Of a stretch of 64,000 bases of DNA, positions 8,040-17,732 are shown piece by piece. Source of the stretch: Streptomyces guryensis (GTDB lineage: Bacteria; Actinomycetota; Actinomycetes; Streptomycetales; Streptomycetaceae); contig NZ_JAJSBI010000003.1 in assembly GCF_021261325.1 (NCBI RefSeq), positions 1 through 64,000 on the forward strand. The letters are read 5' to 3'. The position numbers were made by a program, and so were the translations under genes. The notes below the pieces were generated by a model that saw nothing but the letters and a program-made list of their open reading frames with translations, ran no database searches and was not told the origin of the DNA. How positions within the stretch are numbered: position 1 is the stretch's first letter; each line of letters starts with the position of its first letter.

Positions 8040-8079
8040 CGGCAACCAAAGACCCCGCCCAACCGCCGGAAGGCACCCC

Positions 8080-9660
<1,581 letters not shown>

Positions 9661-9679
9661 ACCCCCGCGCTGGAGGGGC

Positions 9680-10201
9680 TCAGGTGCGCTTGATCGTGCG
9701 CAGGGGTTCACCGGGCTTCCAGACCTGGACGACGAGGTACTTGTCGTCCTCCACATAGGTCCTCACGACCTCGGTCAGCTCGGTACGGAAGAGGTGGAAC
9801 GGCTCCGGCGGTTCCACCTCTTTGCTGTACGCCGCCTTCGCCTCCCCGTCCTCGACGCCGATCGCCCGCCCGCTGATCCGCACGTCGCCGCCGCCCATTT
9901 CGGTACCCGGCCCCGGATTCGCCTGGAGCGCGAAGCGCGGGTCGCGGTTCAGGTCGAGGGCCTTGAGCGAGCCCGGCATCATGCCGAGCCACAGCTCACC
10001 GCCGAGAAAACGGACCTCGAGGCCGGTGGTGCGCGGGGAGCCGTCCTTGCGGAGGGTGGCGAGAACGTGGTGGGTGAAGGCGCCGAAGCGTTCTTCCACG
10101 GTCTTGGCCAGGTCGGGTTCGGCGCCGACGAACGCCGCCCAGTTCGCTGCCGTACGCGCTGCCGCATTGGCTGCCGTATTCGCTGCCGTATTCGCTGTCA
10201 T
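9680..10201 (-). CDS. Pyridoxamine 5'-phosphate oxidase-fold protein
   Basis: 173-residue FMN-binding split-barrel family protein; such proteins bind FMN, F420 or haem and reduce or oxidise small substrates. Visible features are FTHHVLATLRKDGSPRTTGLEVRF (first strands), LWLGMMPGSLKALDLNRDPRFAL (a pattern common to general-stress or F420-type PNPOx proteins) and VRISGRAI. Cofactor and substrate cannot be told from sequence alone. The first 20 residues are Ala/Asn/Thr repeats encoded by a 12-bp tandem repeat, so the true start could be further in, but no better start is visible. It is divergent from the class II aldolase gene across a palindrome-rich gap. Confidence 0.75.
   Translation of the reverse strand: MTANTAANTAANAAARTAANWAAFVGAEPDLAKTVEERFGAFTHHVLATLRKDGSPRTTGLEVRFLGGELWLGMMPGSLKALDLNRDPRFALQANPGPGTEMGGGDVRISGRAIGVEDGEAKAAYSKEVEPPEPFHLFRTELTEVVRTYVEDDKYLVVQVWKPGEPLRTIKRT
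10146..10199. repeat. 12-bp tandem repeat within the PNPOx gene start
   Basis: About 4.5 copies of GCTGCCGTATTC-like units, encoding an (A-N-T/A-A)n run at the N-terminus of the minus-strand protein. Copy number is likely to vary between strains. Confidence 0.75.
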
Positions 10202-10216
10202 ACGGCGAGTGTGGCC

Positions 10217-10247
10217 CCGATACCCGACATCCTCTGTCGGGTATCGG
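10217..10247. promoter_or_regulatory. 31-bp palindrome, candidate operator between divergent genes
   Basis: Perfect 13-bp arms (CCGATACCCGACA and complement) around TCCTC. No U-tract follows on either strand, so a repressor site is more likely than a terminator. It lies 16 bp upstream of the PNPOx start. Confidence 0.5.
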
Positions 10248-10271
10248 CTGGGTTGCGCGCGTCATCTTTAC

Positions 10272-10287
10272 AGAACATCTCTGTTCT
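10272..10287. promoter_or_regulatory. Second palindrome (AGAACA-N4-TGTTCT)
   Basis: Perfect 6-bp arms with a 4-nt centre, 57 bp before the aldolase ATG and AT-rich for this genome. Candidate regulator binding site. Confidence 0.4.
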
Positions 10288-10344
10288 CCTGGGCTGACCG
10301 ACGGTAACTTCCGCCCCGTAGAGCAACCCAGTGCTGGAGGACAC

Positions 10345-11154
10345 ATGCACGGGACCCCCGAGGCCGGGCCCACCCCGCCGACCGCCCTGCCGAGCGACCG
10401 GCTGCGGTTCGCGATGCCGCCGATGCACGACTCGGTCGACGACGAGCGCCGGCACCGCAAGGAGCGGCTCGCGGGCGCGCTGCGGATCTTCGGGCGGCTG
10501 GGCTTCGAGGACGGCGTGTCGGGGCACATCACGGCGCGCGACCCCGAGTACTCCGACTGCTTCTGGGTCAACCCGTTCGGGATGCCCTTCAAGCACGTCA
10601 CTGTGAGCGACCTGGTGCTCGCCAACTCCGACGGCCAGGTCATCGAGGGCCGCTACCACATCAACCAGGCCGCCTTCACCGTCCACGCCCAGGTCCACGC
10701 GGCCCGTCCGGACGTGGTGGCCGTCGCCCACTGCCACTCGGTGCACGGCAGGGCCCTGTCCGCGCTCGGCGACCTCCTGGACCCCATCACCCAGGAGAGC
10801 TGCGCCTTCTACGAGGACCACGCCCTCTACGACGCCTACACCGGTGTCGCCGTCGACGCCGAGGAGGGCCGCCGTATCGCCACCGCGCTCGGCTCCCGCA
10901 AGGCGCTCGTGCTGCGCAACCACGGACTGCTGACGGTCGGCGACTCGGTGGACGCGGCGGCCTGGTGGTTCGTCTCCATGGAACGATCCGCCCAGGTGCA
11001 GCTGACCGCCAAGGCCGCCGGGCGCCCCCTCCTCATCGACCACCGACTGGCCGCGGCGACCCGCGAGCAGCTCGGCGGCGACCTGGTGGCATGGATCAAC
11101 TACCAGCCGCTGTGGCAGGACATCAGCCGCAGCGAACCGGATCTGCTGTCCTAG
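10345..11154 (+). CDS. Class II aldolase/adducin family protein
   Basis: 269-residue zinc-dependent class II aldolase fold. Metal ligands are visible as HITARD early and the HCHSVHGRAL pair (two His separated by Ser-Val), with a later conserved His in LRNHGLLTVG. Members cleave or epimerise sugar phosphates such as fuculose- or ribulose-phosphate, or act as decarboxylases. The substrate is not predictable here because no sugar-pathway gene is adjacent. ATG 10345 has GGAGG at the right spacing. The stop is only 4 nt from the convergent DUF4429 gene. Confidence 0.85.
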   Translation: MHGTPEAGPTPPTALPSDRLRFAMPPMHDSVDDERRHRKERLAGALRIFGRLGFEDGVSGHITARDPEYSDCFWVNPFGMPFKHVTVSDLVLANSDGQVIEGRYHINQAAFTVHAQVHAARPDVVAVAHCHSVHGRALSALGDLLDPITQESCAFYEDHALYDAYTGVAVDAEEGRRIATALGSRKALVLRNHGLLTVGDSVDAAAWWFVSMERSAQVQLTAKAAGRPLLIDHRLAAATREQLGGDLVAWINYQPLWQDISRSEPDLLS

Positions 11155-11158
11155 GGGT

Positions 11159-12043
11159 TCAGAAGCCCCGTAGCACCGCTGCCTTCGTCATCGCGAACTC
11201 CTCGTCCGTGAGCACCCCGTCCCGGTGCAGCTCGCCCAACTCCCGCAGCCGCCGCAGGAGTACGTCGTGGTGGTCGGCCGCGGGCGGCACGGCTGCCGTC
11301 GGCTGCGGTCTCTCCGCGTGATCCGAGCCGTTGCGGGTGGACGGATGCGGCAGGCGCGCGGTGATCGCGGTGGCGACGAGCGCGGTGAGCAGGTCGCGGC
11401 GGGCGCTGCCCCACAGGTCCAGGGCGTACGGGTCCTTCTCCGGCGGAAGCTTGGAGAACACCGTCTCGCGGGTCACGAAACGCAGGAAGCCCTCCTCGTA
11501 ACCGGAGTTGGGCAGCCACTCCACCTGCACCAGGTCGCCGACAGCGATGATCCGCGGCCCGGTCGCCCGTTTGACCCGGTCGGAGGTGTCGGCCCAGTCG
11601 ATGCGCACCTGGGTGCCGTCGAAGGAGACGGTGCCGTCGGATGAGCGGACGGAGACCGGAACCGGCGGCCCCGGCAGCAGATACGCCTTGGTCGGCTCCT
11701 TGGGGATCTGGTCGAGGAGCAGGGCCCGGCGGATCTCCTCGGCGACGTACTCGGCGACCCCGGCCCGGTCCACGTCCACCACCAGCCGGTACGGGTCGGC
11801 CGGATCCGGTAGCCGCCCACCGGTCGCCTGGAGCAGCGGGTCGGCGCCCTCGCGCAGCCGTATCCGCAGCCGCCCGCGCTTGCGTTCCGGTTCGAAGACC
11901 ACGCCCGCGACGGCTTCGAGGGGCACCGCGACCTCCCCGTACGTCTGCCGGAACAGCGGCACGGAGCGGTGGAGACCCGGCGTGATCCTGACCGTGGTGC
12001 CGTCGAAGGCCCAGGTCCCGTCCCGCTGGATGATCTCGGCCAT
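11159..12043 (-). CDS. DUF4429 protein with C-terminal SHOCT domain
   Basis: 294 residues. It has two DUF4429-like repeats, beginning DGTWAFDGTTVRI (residues about 8-20) and DGTVSFDGTQVRIDW (about 135-150), a variable linker, and a C-terminal short SHOCT helix pair (LLRRLRELGELHRDGVLTDEEF). SHOCT domains are thought to mediate oligomerisation; DUF4429 has no assigned activity and may be a PH-like lipid-binding fold. No signal peptide or TM is visible, so it is likely cytosolic. It is divergent from the membrane protein at 12230. Confidence 0.75.
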   Translation of the reverse strand: MAEIIQRDGTWAFDGTTVRITPGLHRSVPLFRQTYGEVAVPLEAVAGVVFEPERKRGRLRIRLREGADPLLQATGGRLPDPADPYRLVVDVDRAGVAEYVAEEIRRALLLDQIPKEPTKAYLLPGPPVPVSVRSSDGTVSFDGTQVRIDWADTSDRVKRATGPRIIAVGDLVQVEWLPNSGYEEGFLRFVTRETVFSKLPPEKDPYALDLWGSARRDLLTALVATAITARLPHPSTRNGSDHAERPQPTAAVPPAADHHDVLLRRLRELGELHRDGVLTDEEFAMTKAAVLRGF

Positions 12044-12229
12044 GGAGAAATTCTCGCAGCCAGGTCAACACGATGGCCCCATTTCACCCCGTGCTGACCA
12101 GACCTGCCGGGCAGGGGTGGGGTGGGGTAGGGCACAATTCGCTGTCATCACACGGGAGTTGCAGGGCGGCGGCCGACTGCTGGACAGGGCCGCCGGCCGT
12201 AGGCGTTGCGGGGAAGGCGGGCGGCGGGC

Positions 12230-13519
12230 GTGGCGGTGCAGGAGGCGAGAGGCGGCGCGGACGCGGGCGCCCGCAGAGGTGCGCACGGCGGCGGCTGCAC
12301 CTGCGGGGACTGCCCGCACGGGGCGCGCGAGGGACACCGGCGCGCGGTCGCCGAATTCCTGGTGATGCGCGACGGTTTCGCGGCCGGACAGGGGCTGCCC
12401 GCCGCGGTGGCGCACTCGGCCTCCGCCTCCCGCCAGTGGGTCTCGGAGGAGCTCACCCAGTCCGCGGAACTCGTCGCCGAACGCGGCCGCGCCGAGGGCG
12501 AGGCCTGGCTGGCCCGGCTGTGGCGGCGGACGGTGTGTGCGTCGTGGGCGCTGGTGGTGCTGTTGCTGCTGGTGCAGTCGCTCACGGCCATCGGCGCGGG
12601 CTGGACAACGGCACGCACGGCGGGTCTGCTGGCAGCGGTGATCGTGGGCGGTGTGCTGAGCGCCGCGTCCTGGTTCCACCGCGCGCGGGGTGGTGTGCTG
12701 GCTCCCGTCGTCGGTGAGGACAACCGCCTGTCCACGTCCCGCACGGTGGCGGCGGCCTGGGTGCTGTTCGTCGCCTACGCGGTGCTGCTGCTGGCCGGCC
12801 GCCTCGCCGCGGCCTCCGACCACGCGGAGCGCGACGCCGTGATCTCCGGTCTGGAACTCGCCCGCGGCGCCGGTGTCGTCACCGTCCTCGCCGTGGTGTG
12901 CGGCATCGCGGTGCTGGTGCGGCGCGTGGTCGGGCTGCGGGTCCTCGGCCAGCGGCTGCAGAAGGTACGGGCGGACCGGCCCCGGGCGGCCGACCTGCTG
13001 ACCGACGACTCGGGGCGGGGCACCTTCGCCGACATCCAGTACGTCGTGATCAGCACCGTCGCCGTCCTGTTCGCCGCGGTACGGCTGGCCCGCCGCCCGG
13101 ACCAGCTGCCGGACCTGCCGTGGGGCCTGGCGGTGGTGGTACTGGTGTCGGCGGCGACCTATGTGGCCGGCAAGTACGCGGAGGGCGGCCGCCCGGTGAT
13201 CCTCTCCGTGGTGCGCGCCCGGGAGGCCGGCGACCTCGACGCTCCCATCCGCACGGGCGACGACATCGAGATCCGCGGGGCGGGCTTCGTCCCCCCGGGG
13301 GCACAGGGCGCCGACCGTCTGACGCGGATGGTGGTCCGCATCGGCACGGTGAACGTCCATGTGCCCCTTGTCCCGGTGGCCGGCGGCTTCAGCAACCCGA
13401 CCGACGCGGCACTGACCGTGCCCGTGCCGGCGGAAGTGGAACCCGGGAGAGTCGAGGTGCAAGTAGTGACGGCCGCGGGGGTAGAGACGAATAGGTACGC
13501 GATTGATGTGACGGACTGA
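12230..13519 (+). CDS. Multi-pass membrane protein with C-terminal extracytoplasmic domain
   Basis: About 429 residues. The N-terminus has a Cys cluster (GGCTCGDCPHG) and helical charged sequence, then about six hydrophobic segments (the first at residues about 95-118), and a C-terminal 120-residue beta-rich domain (DDIEIRGAGFVPPGA ... VPAEVEPGRVEV) resembling an IPT/Ig-like fold. I do not recognise a named family. GTG at 12230 is preferred over the TTG at 12206 because GGGAAGG precedes it, but the start is uncertain. The last codons run into a 19-bp tandem repeat that also supplies the stop codon. Confidence 0.6.
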   Translation: MAVQEARGGADAGARRGAHGGGCTCGDCPHGAREGHRRAVAEFLVMRDGFAAGQGLPAAVAHSASASRQWVSEELTQSAELVAERGRAEGEAWLARLWRRTVCASWALVVLLLLVQSLTAIGAGWTTARTAGLLAAVIVGGVLSAASWFHRARGGVLAPVVGEDNRLSTSRTVAAAWVLFVAYAVLLLAGRLAAASDHAERDAVISGLELARGAGVVTVLAVVCGIAVLVRRVVGLRVLGQRLQKVRADRPRAADLLTDDSGRGTFADIQYVVISTVAVLFAAVRLARRPDQLPDLPWGLAVVVLVSAATYVAGKYAEGGRPVILSVVRAREAGDLDAPIRTGDDIEIRGAGFVPPGAQGADRLTRMVVRIGTVNVHVPLVPVAGGFSNPTDAALTVPVPAEVEPGRVEVQVVTAAGVETNRYAIDVTD

Positions 13520-13557
13520 ATCGATCCTGACGGACTGAGTCGATCCTGACGGACTGT
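13510..13557. repeat. 19-bp tandem repeat at the 3' end of the membrane protein gene
   Basis: GACGGACTGA at 13510 and 13529, and GACGGACTGT at 13548, joined by a CGATCCT-type spacer. The first copy contains the gene's TGA stop. Confidence 0.8.
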
Positions 13558-13695
13558 AATGAGACATCCCGGGACAACCCCTCCCTGTTCACCGCACCCT
13601 GCTCTGAAATCGGCACGAACGCATTGAGCGCACCGTCCTTGAACTACGTATCGTCTTGGGAGGGGTCCCGGCCCAGCGGGCGAGAGGCGACATCG

Positions 13696-14226
13696 ATGAC
13701 TCACGGCATGCGCACCGACACGCACACCCCGTACCTCGAAGGCGACCGGAGCTGGCGTGATTCCGCCACCCGTTACGCCCTCCTTCCGCTCCGAGTCTTC
13801 CTGGGCGTCACCTTCATCTACGCCGGGCTGGACAAGCTCACCAACGGCGCGTTCATGAAGAGCTCCGGCTCCGGCTCCATCGGCGAGATGATGCGCAACA
13901 TCCGCGACTCCTCAGCCATCCCGGCCATGGTCGACATGGCCCTGAAGAACCCCGTGGGCTTCGGCTACGCCATCGCCCTGGGTGAACTGGCGGTCGGCAT
14001 CGGCACCCTGATCGGTCTGTTCGCACGCCTGGCCGCGCTCGGCGGCGCACTGATCTCCCTCAGCCTGTGGCTGACCGTCAGCTGGCAATCCGACCCGTAC
14101 TACTACGGCAACGACCTCGCCTACCTCATGGCCTGGCTCCCCCTGGTCCTCGCGGGCGCCGCCACGTTCTCCCTGGACGCCGCACTCCGCGCCCGCCGAA
14201 GGCAGCGGGCGGGAGGCTACCGGTAG
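13696..14226 (+). CDS. DoxX-family membrane protein
   Basis: 176 residues with four hydrophobic segments. The family signature is LLPLRVFLGVTFIYAGLDKL near the N-terminus, followed by a second helix GFGYAIALGELAVGIGTLIGL. DoxX proteins are related to the small subunit of thiosulfate:quinone oxidoreductase and occur in membrane redox or oxidative-stress complexes; the role here is unknown. ATG 13696 has GAGAGG at a suitable distance; an upstream GTG/TTG extension looks non-coding. Its 3' side is the repeat-rich gap 14227-14609. Confidence 0.8.
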   Translation: MTHGMRTDTHTPYLEGDRSWRDSATRYALLPLRVFLGVTFIYAGLDKLTNGAFMKSSGSGSIGEMMRNIRDSSAIPAMVDMALKNPVGFGYAIALGELAVGIGTLIGLFARLAALGGALISLSLWLTVSWQSDPYYYGNDLAYLMAWLPLVLAGAATFSLDAALRARRRQRAGGYR

Positions 14227-14295
14227 CTCCTGGTCGGCGGGGGCGACCGGCAGCGGAGCGCCCTCTCACGACGTGAGCCCACCTCACCTCTCGAG

Positions 14296-14367
14296 TCCTG
14301 GGGGCTGCGCCCCCAGCCCCCCGCTTCGGCCTGAACGGCCTCGTCCTCAAACGCCGGACAAGCTGAG
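14296..14367 (-). repeat. Dispersed intergenic repeat, copy B (inverted)
   Basis: The reverse complement of copy A at 7931, with its GGGGGCTGCGCCCCC hairpin, in the gap between two convergent genes. It may double as a terminator. Confidence 0.8.
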
Positions 14368-14466
14368 ATGATGCGGCCGGGCTGAAACGGCGTGGGCGGG
14401 CACGAAGAGGGCTGGCGTCCGCCGCGGCGCGCCGGAATCGGGGGCGCGTTCCTCGCGTGCTGCCCG

Positions 14467-14560
14467 CCCCGGAGCCAGGGGCACCTTTTCGGTGTGGAGC
14501 CGCGCTGCCCCGGAGCCAGGGGCACCTTTTCGGTGTGGAGCCGCGCTGCCCCGGAGCCGG
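14467..14560. repeat. 41-bp tandem repeat, about 2.3 copies
   Basis: CCCCGGAGCCAGGGGCACC starts at 14467 and 14508, and a partial third copy starts at 14549. Each unit holds GTGCCCC/GGGGCAC-type self-complementarity and an AT-rich CTTTTC core. The rest of the 14227-14609 gap shows no gene. Confidence 0.8.
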
Positions 14561-14609
14561 CTGCAGGTCTTGCGCCGTGCAGCCCGCGCCCGCCCCGGGC
14601 CAGGGGGCA

Positions 14610-14855
14610 TTACCCCGGCGCATCCAGTGGCGCCTCGCTTGTCGCCTTTCCGGCCATCGCCGTCCGGCGCCGTCGTATGCCCCGGGTCAGCCCTCCCACC
14701 ACACCGGCGAGGCAGAGGCCGCCCGTGACGACCGGGATCACCGCGAACCACGGCGTCTCCCACAGGCCGCCCGCGTCACCGGCGTAGAGGGCGCCCGCCA
14801 GGGCGAGGACGACGCCGGCGACCAGCCTCCCCGGCTGGAACTCATGACGCAGCAC
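14610..14855 (-). CDS. Small two-TM membrane protein
   Basis: 81 residues: LVAGVVLALAGALYAGDAGG (TM1), WFAVIPVVTGGLCLAGVVGGL (TM2), then a basic RRRR tail. The GTG start at 14855 overlaps the stop of the upstream PspC gene by 14 nt, so translation is probably coupled. The family is not named, but small membrane partners downstream of PspC-domain genes are common in Streptomyces. Probably part of the same envelope-stress locus. Confidence 0.7.
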   Translation of the reverse strand: MLRHEFQPGRLVAGVVLALAGALYAGDAGGLWETPWFAVIPVVTGGLCLAGVVGGLTRGIRRRRTAMAGKATSEAPLDAPG

Positions 14856-16263
14856 GGCTCACCTCCGCCTGTCCGAGACCGACCTGGAGCCCAAGGTCGA
14901 GCGTGCCGGTGTTCTTGCCGCCTGAGACCGGCGACAGGGTTGTCTCCTTGTGCTTGCCCGGCTCCACGTCCACGTCTCCCGGTTTGTCGCCCGGCAGTTG
15001 GATGTCGCCCACCCCCACGTCGATGCTCAGCTTCACGGTCACGTCCTTCGGCACGATCACCTTCAGCCGGCCCATGCCGACCTCGGCCCTCGTGCTCACC
15101 GTCCGCCCCTCGGCCGGGTGCAGCCGGCTCAGGTCCAGGGTGCCGACGCCGCTGCCGACGTCGTACTTCTGCTGTACGTCCGCCACCGCGGCCGGCTGCC
15201 AGGTCGTGCGTATCCAGTGCGTGCCGACGTCCTTGGGCAGGGCTGCCGAGCCGGCGAGCAGGGCCGCCGTGATGAGGGCGAGGAAGACCGACCCGGCTCC
15301 CGTACGCCCCAGGAACGCGCTGACCGCGATGCCCAGGCCGAGGACCAGGAGCGCGCAGGACAGGCCCGTCTGCAGGCTGGCGCCGAGCCCGTGGTCGTCC
15401 CAGGTCAGCCCGGTGCCCAGGCCGCCCGCGAGCAGGGCGAGCAGGAAGACCCAGCCGCCGATCCAGCGCGGGCCGCGCGGTCTGGGCGCCGGGGAGCGCG
15501 GTGTGCGGATGTCCGCGCGGTCGGTCCAGGACGTGCCGAGGCTGATGTTGACCGCTGCCGCGATGTCCCGGTCGCGGGAGTCCCGGGGGCCCCACAGATA
15601 GCCGGTGCCGCCGACGTGCGTGCCGTCCTTGACGATGGGGTCGCGCCACCAGGAGGGGTACGCGGCGGGGACCGGCGGCGCCTGCGCCTCCGGCGGGGCG
15701 TCGGCGACGGCCTGCACGGCCAGCGGGTCGGGGTCGGGGGCGCCGCGCTGCCGGGACCAGTACCCGGCGCCCGCGAGGAGCAGGGAGAGGACGACGGCGA
15801 AGGCCAGCACCCCGCCGTTCCTCAGCAGCGACAGAAACACCCCGCAGCCGACCAGTGCGAACATCACCGCGGTCAGCGCCTGGCCGTCGACGCGGCCGGT
15901 CAGCAGCTTGCGGACCTCGTTCTCCTCCTCGCCCTCGTACGGGATGAGGAGCCAGGCGAAGCCGTAGAAGATCAGGCCGATGCCGCCGGCCGCGGAGAGC
16001 ACCGCGAGGGTGATCCGGAAGATCACCGGATCCATGTCGCACTGCCGCCCGAGCCCGGCACAGACCCCTGCGAGCACCTTGTACCGCCGGTCGCGGCGGA
16101 ACCTGCGGGGATCCTCGGTGGCCTCCGCATCCGCACCGGGTCCCGCCCCGGCGGTCGGCACGCCATCCGCGGCGGGCGCGGCATCGTGCGGCCCGGCGCC
16201 CGGAGCGGAGCGCGGGCCGGAGCCGGGCCCCGGACCCGTCGCGGCGCGCTCGTGATCTGTCAT
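14842..16263 (-). CDS. PspC-domain membrane protein with C-terminal adhesin-like domain
   Basis: 473 residues. After an Ala/Gly/Pro-rich cytoplasmic tail comes a PspC domain (RRYKVLAGVCAGLGRQCDMD then two hydrophobic stretches, residues about 65-125). More TM segments follow, and a C-terminal beta-repeat domain (VGSGVGTLDLSRL ... VGMGRLKVIVPKDVTVKL ... VGVGDIQLPG) of the type found in LiaF-like or toast_rack proteins. PspC proteins act in envelope stress signalling. It is divergently transcribed from a PspC-histidine kinase, so it may be both its partner and its target. ATG 16263 is preferred; a longer upstream frame exists without support. Confidence 0.85.
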   Translation of the reverse strand: MTDHERAATGPGPGSGPRSAPGAGPHDAAPAADGVPTAGAGPGADAEATEDPRRFRRDRRYKVLAGVCAGLGRQCDMDPVIFRITLAVLSAAGGIGLIFYGFAWLLIPYEGEEENEVRKLLTGRVDGQALTAVMFALVGCGVFLSLLRNGGVLAFAVVLSLLLAGAGYWSRQRGAPDPDPLAVQAVADAPPEAQAPPVPAAYPSWWRDPIVKDGTHVGGTGYLWGPRDSRDRDIAAAVNISLGTSWTDRADIRTPRSPAPRPRGPRWIGGWVFLLALLAGGLGTGLTWDDHGLGASLQTGLSCALLVLGLGIAVSAFLGRTGAGSVFLALITAALLAGSAALPKDVGTHWIRTTWQPAAVADVQQKYDVGSGVGTLDLSRLHPAEGRTVSTRAEVGMGRLKVIVPKDVTVKLSIDVGVGDIQLPGDKPGDVDVEPGKHKETTLSPVSGGKNTGTLDLGLQVGLGQAEVSRAAS

Positions 16264-16442
16264 GTGTCCATGGTGACGGCCGAGCCGCTCCGGCGGGAGT
16301 CGGTACGACCCTGGCCGGACCCTGATATCGCCCCTGACCCGGCGCCCGGGAACCGTTCGACGGGGGCCGCGTTCGAAGATCAGGGGTGTCTCGGGGGTCG
16401 ACCCTGATGCCCCTGTCCTCCGACCGTGTGAATATCGATGGC

Positions 16443-17732
16443 ATGCCGGAAGCCGCTGCAGCGCCACTCGTCGAACCGCGGCCGCCGCGCAAGCTCTACC
16501 GCAGCAGCGACGGACGCTGGCTCGGTGGCGTGGCGCGGGGGCTCGCCGGGCATCTCGGGCTGCCGGTCATCTGGGTGCGGCTCGTGTTCGTCGGTCTGTT
16601 CATGGCGGACGGCCTGGGCGCGCTGCTGTATGCCGCGTTCTGGTTCTTCGTGCCGCTGGGTGTCGGCGGCGTCGGCGGCCAGAAACCCCCGTCGCTGGTC
16701 AGCACCGAGACCTCGGCGGACGGCCGCCGCAGGCTGGTCACCCGCAAGCCGGACAAGGGCCAGATAGTCGCCCTGCTCCTCATGGTCGTGGTGGCCCTGG
16801 TCTTCGTGGGCAATGTGAACGTGGGCGGCGGAGCCAAGGCCTACCTCTGGCCCACCGTCCTCGTCGGCGCGGGCGTCGCCCTCGTCTGGCGCCAGGCGGA
16901 CAACGCCCGCCGGGCCCGCTGGGTCGAGGTCGGCAGCCGCCGGCGCACGCTGACCCTGCTGCGCGCCGCAGGCGGCGTCCTCCTCGTCACCGCCGGCGTC
17001 TCCGCCATCTTCGTGCTCCAGGGCTCCGCCGCCCACCTCGGCTCCGTCCTCCAGGCGGCCCTCGCGGTCCTCGTCGGGATAACGCTCCTCGCGGGGCCCT
17101 ACCTCGTCCGTATGACCCAGGACCTCTCCGAGGAGCGCCTGATGCGCATCCGCGCGCAGGAGCGCGCCGAGGTCGCCGCCCATGTCCATGACTCCGTGCT
17201 GCACACCCTGACCTTGATCCAGCGCAACGCGGAGAACGCGAACGAGGTGCGCCGCCTCGCCCGCGCCCAGGAGCGCGACCTGCGCACCTGGCTGTACAAG
17301 CCGGAAGGCACCGGCAAGGACGAGGCCGACGAACCCACCGACCTGGCCGACGCGGTGCGGCGCAACGCCGCGGAGGTGGAGGACAAGCACGGCGTCCCCA
17401 TAGAGGTCGTCATCGTCGGCGACTGCCCGCTCGATGAGAGGATCGGCGCACAGATGCAGGCCGCGCGCGAGGCGATGGTGAACGCCGCCAAGTACGGTGG
17501 CGAGGGCGGCGCCGTACAGGTCTACGCCGAAGTCGAGGGAAAGACGGTCTTCGTGTCGGTCCGGGACCGCGGCCCCGGCTTCGACCTGGACTCGATACCC
17601 GCCGACCGCATGGGCGTCAGAGAATCGATCATCGGCCGCATGGAGCGCCACGGCGGCACGGCGCGGCTGCGCGCGGTGCCGGACGGCGGCACGGAGGTCG
17701 AGCTGGAGATGGAGAGGGCGGAGAAGACGTGA
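16443..17732 (+). CDS. PspC-domain sensor histidine kinase (HisKA_3 type)
   Basis: 429-residue membrane sensor kinase. N-terminal PspC domain (RKLYRSSDGRWLGGVARGLAGHL, residues about 15-75), four or more TM helices to about residue 220, then the HisKA_3 dimerisation region with phosphoacceptor His in HVHDSVLHTLTLIQ. A degenerate HATPase_c domain follows, with REAMVNAAKYGG as N-box and VRDRGPGFD as G1 box. It likely senses envelope stress and phosphorylates the regulator encoded immediately downstream, with which it overlaps. ATG 16443 fits family length; ATG 16407 is an alternative. Confidence 0.88.
   Translation: MPEAAAAPLVEPRPPRKLYRSSDGRWLGGVARGLAGHLGLPVIWVRLVFVGLFMADGLGALLYAAFWFFVPLGVGGVGGQKPPSLVSTETSADGRRRLVTRKPDKGQIVALLLMVVVALVFVGNVNVGGGAKAYLWPTVLVGAGVALVWRQADNARRARWVEVGSRRRTLTLLRAAGGVLLVTAGVSAIFVLQGSAAHLGSVLQAALAVLVGITLLAGPYLVRMTQDLSEERLMRIRAQERAEVAAHVHDSVLHTLTLIQRNAENANEVRRLARAQERDLRTWLYKPEGTGKDEADEPTDLADAVRRNAAEVEDKHGVPIEVVIVGDCPLDERIGAQMQAAREAMVNAAKYGGEGGAVQVYAEVEGKTVFVSVRDRGPGFDLDSIPADRMGVRESIIGRMERHGGTARLRAVPDGGTEVELEMERAEKT

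Noticed and set aside
14467..14560. CRISPR array
   Set aside because: Units are head to tail without unique spacers, only two full copies, and no cas genes are nearby.
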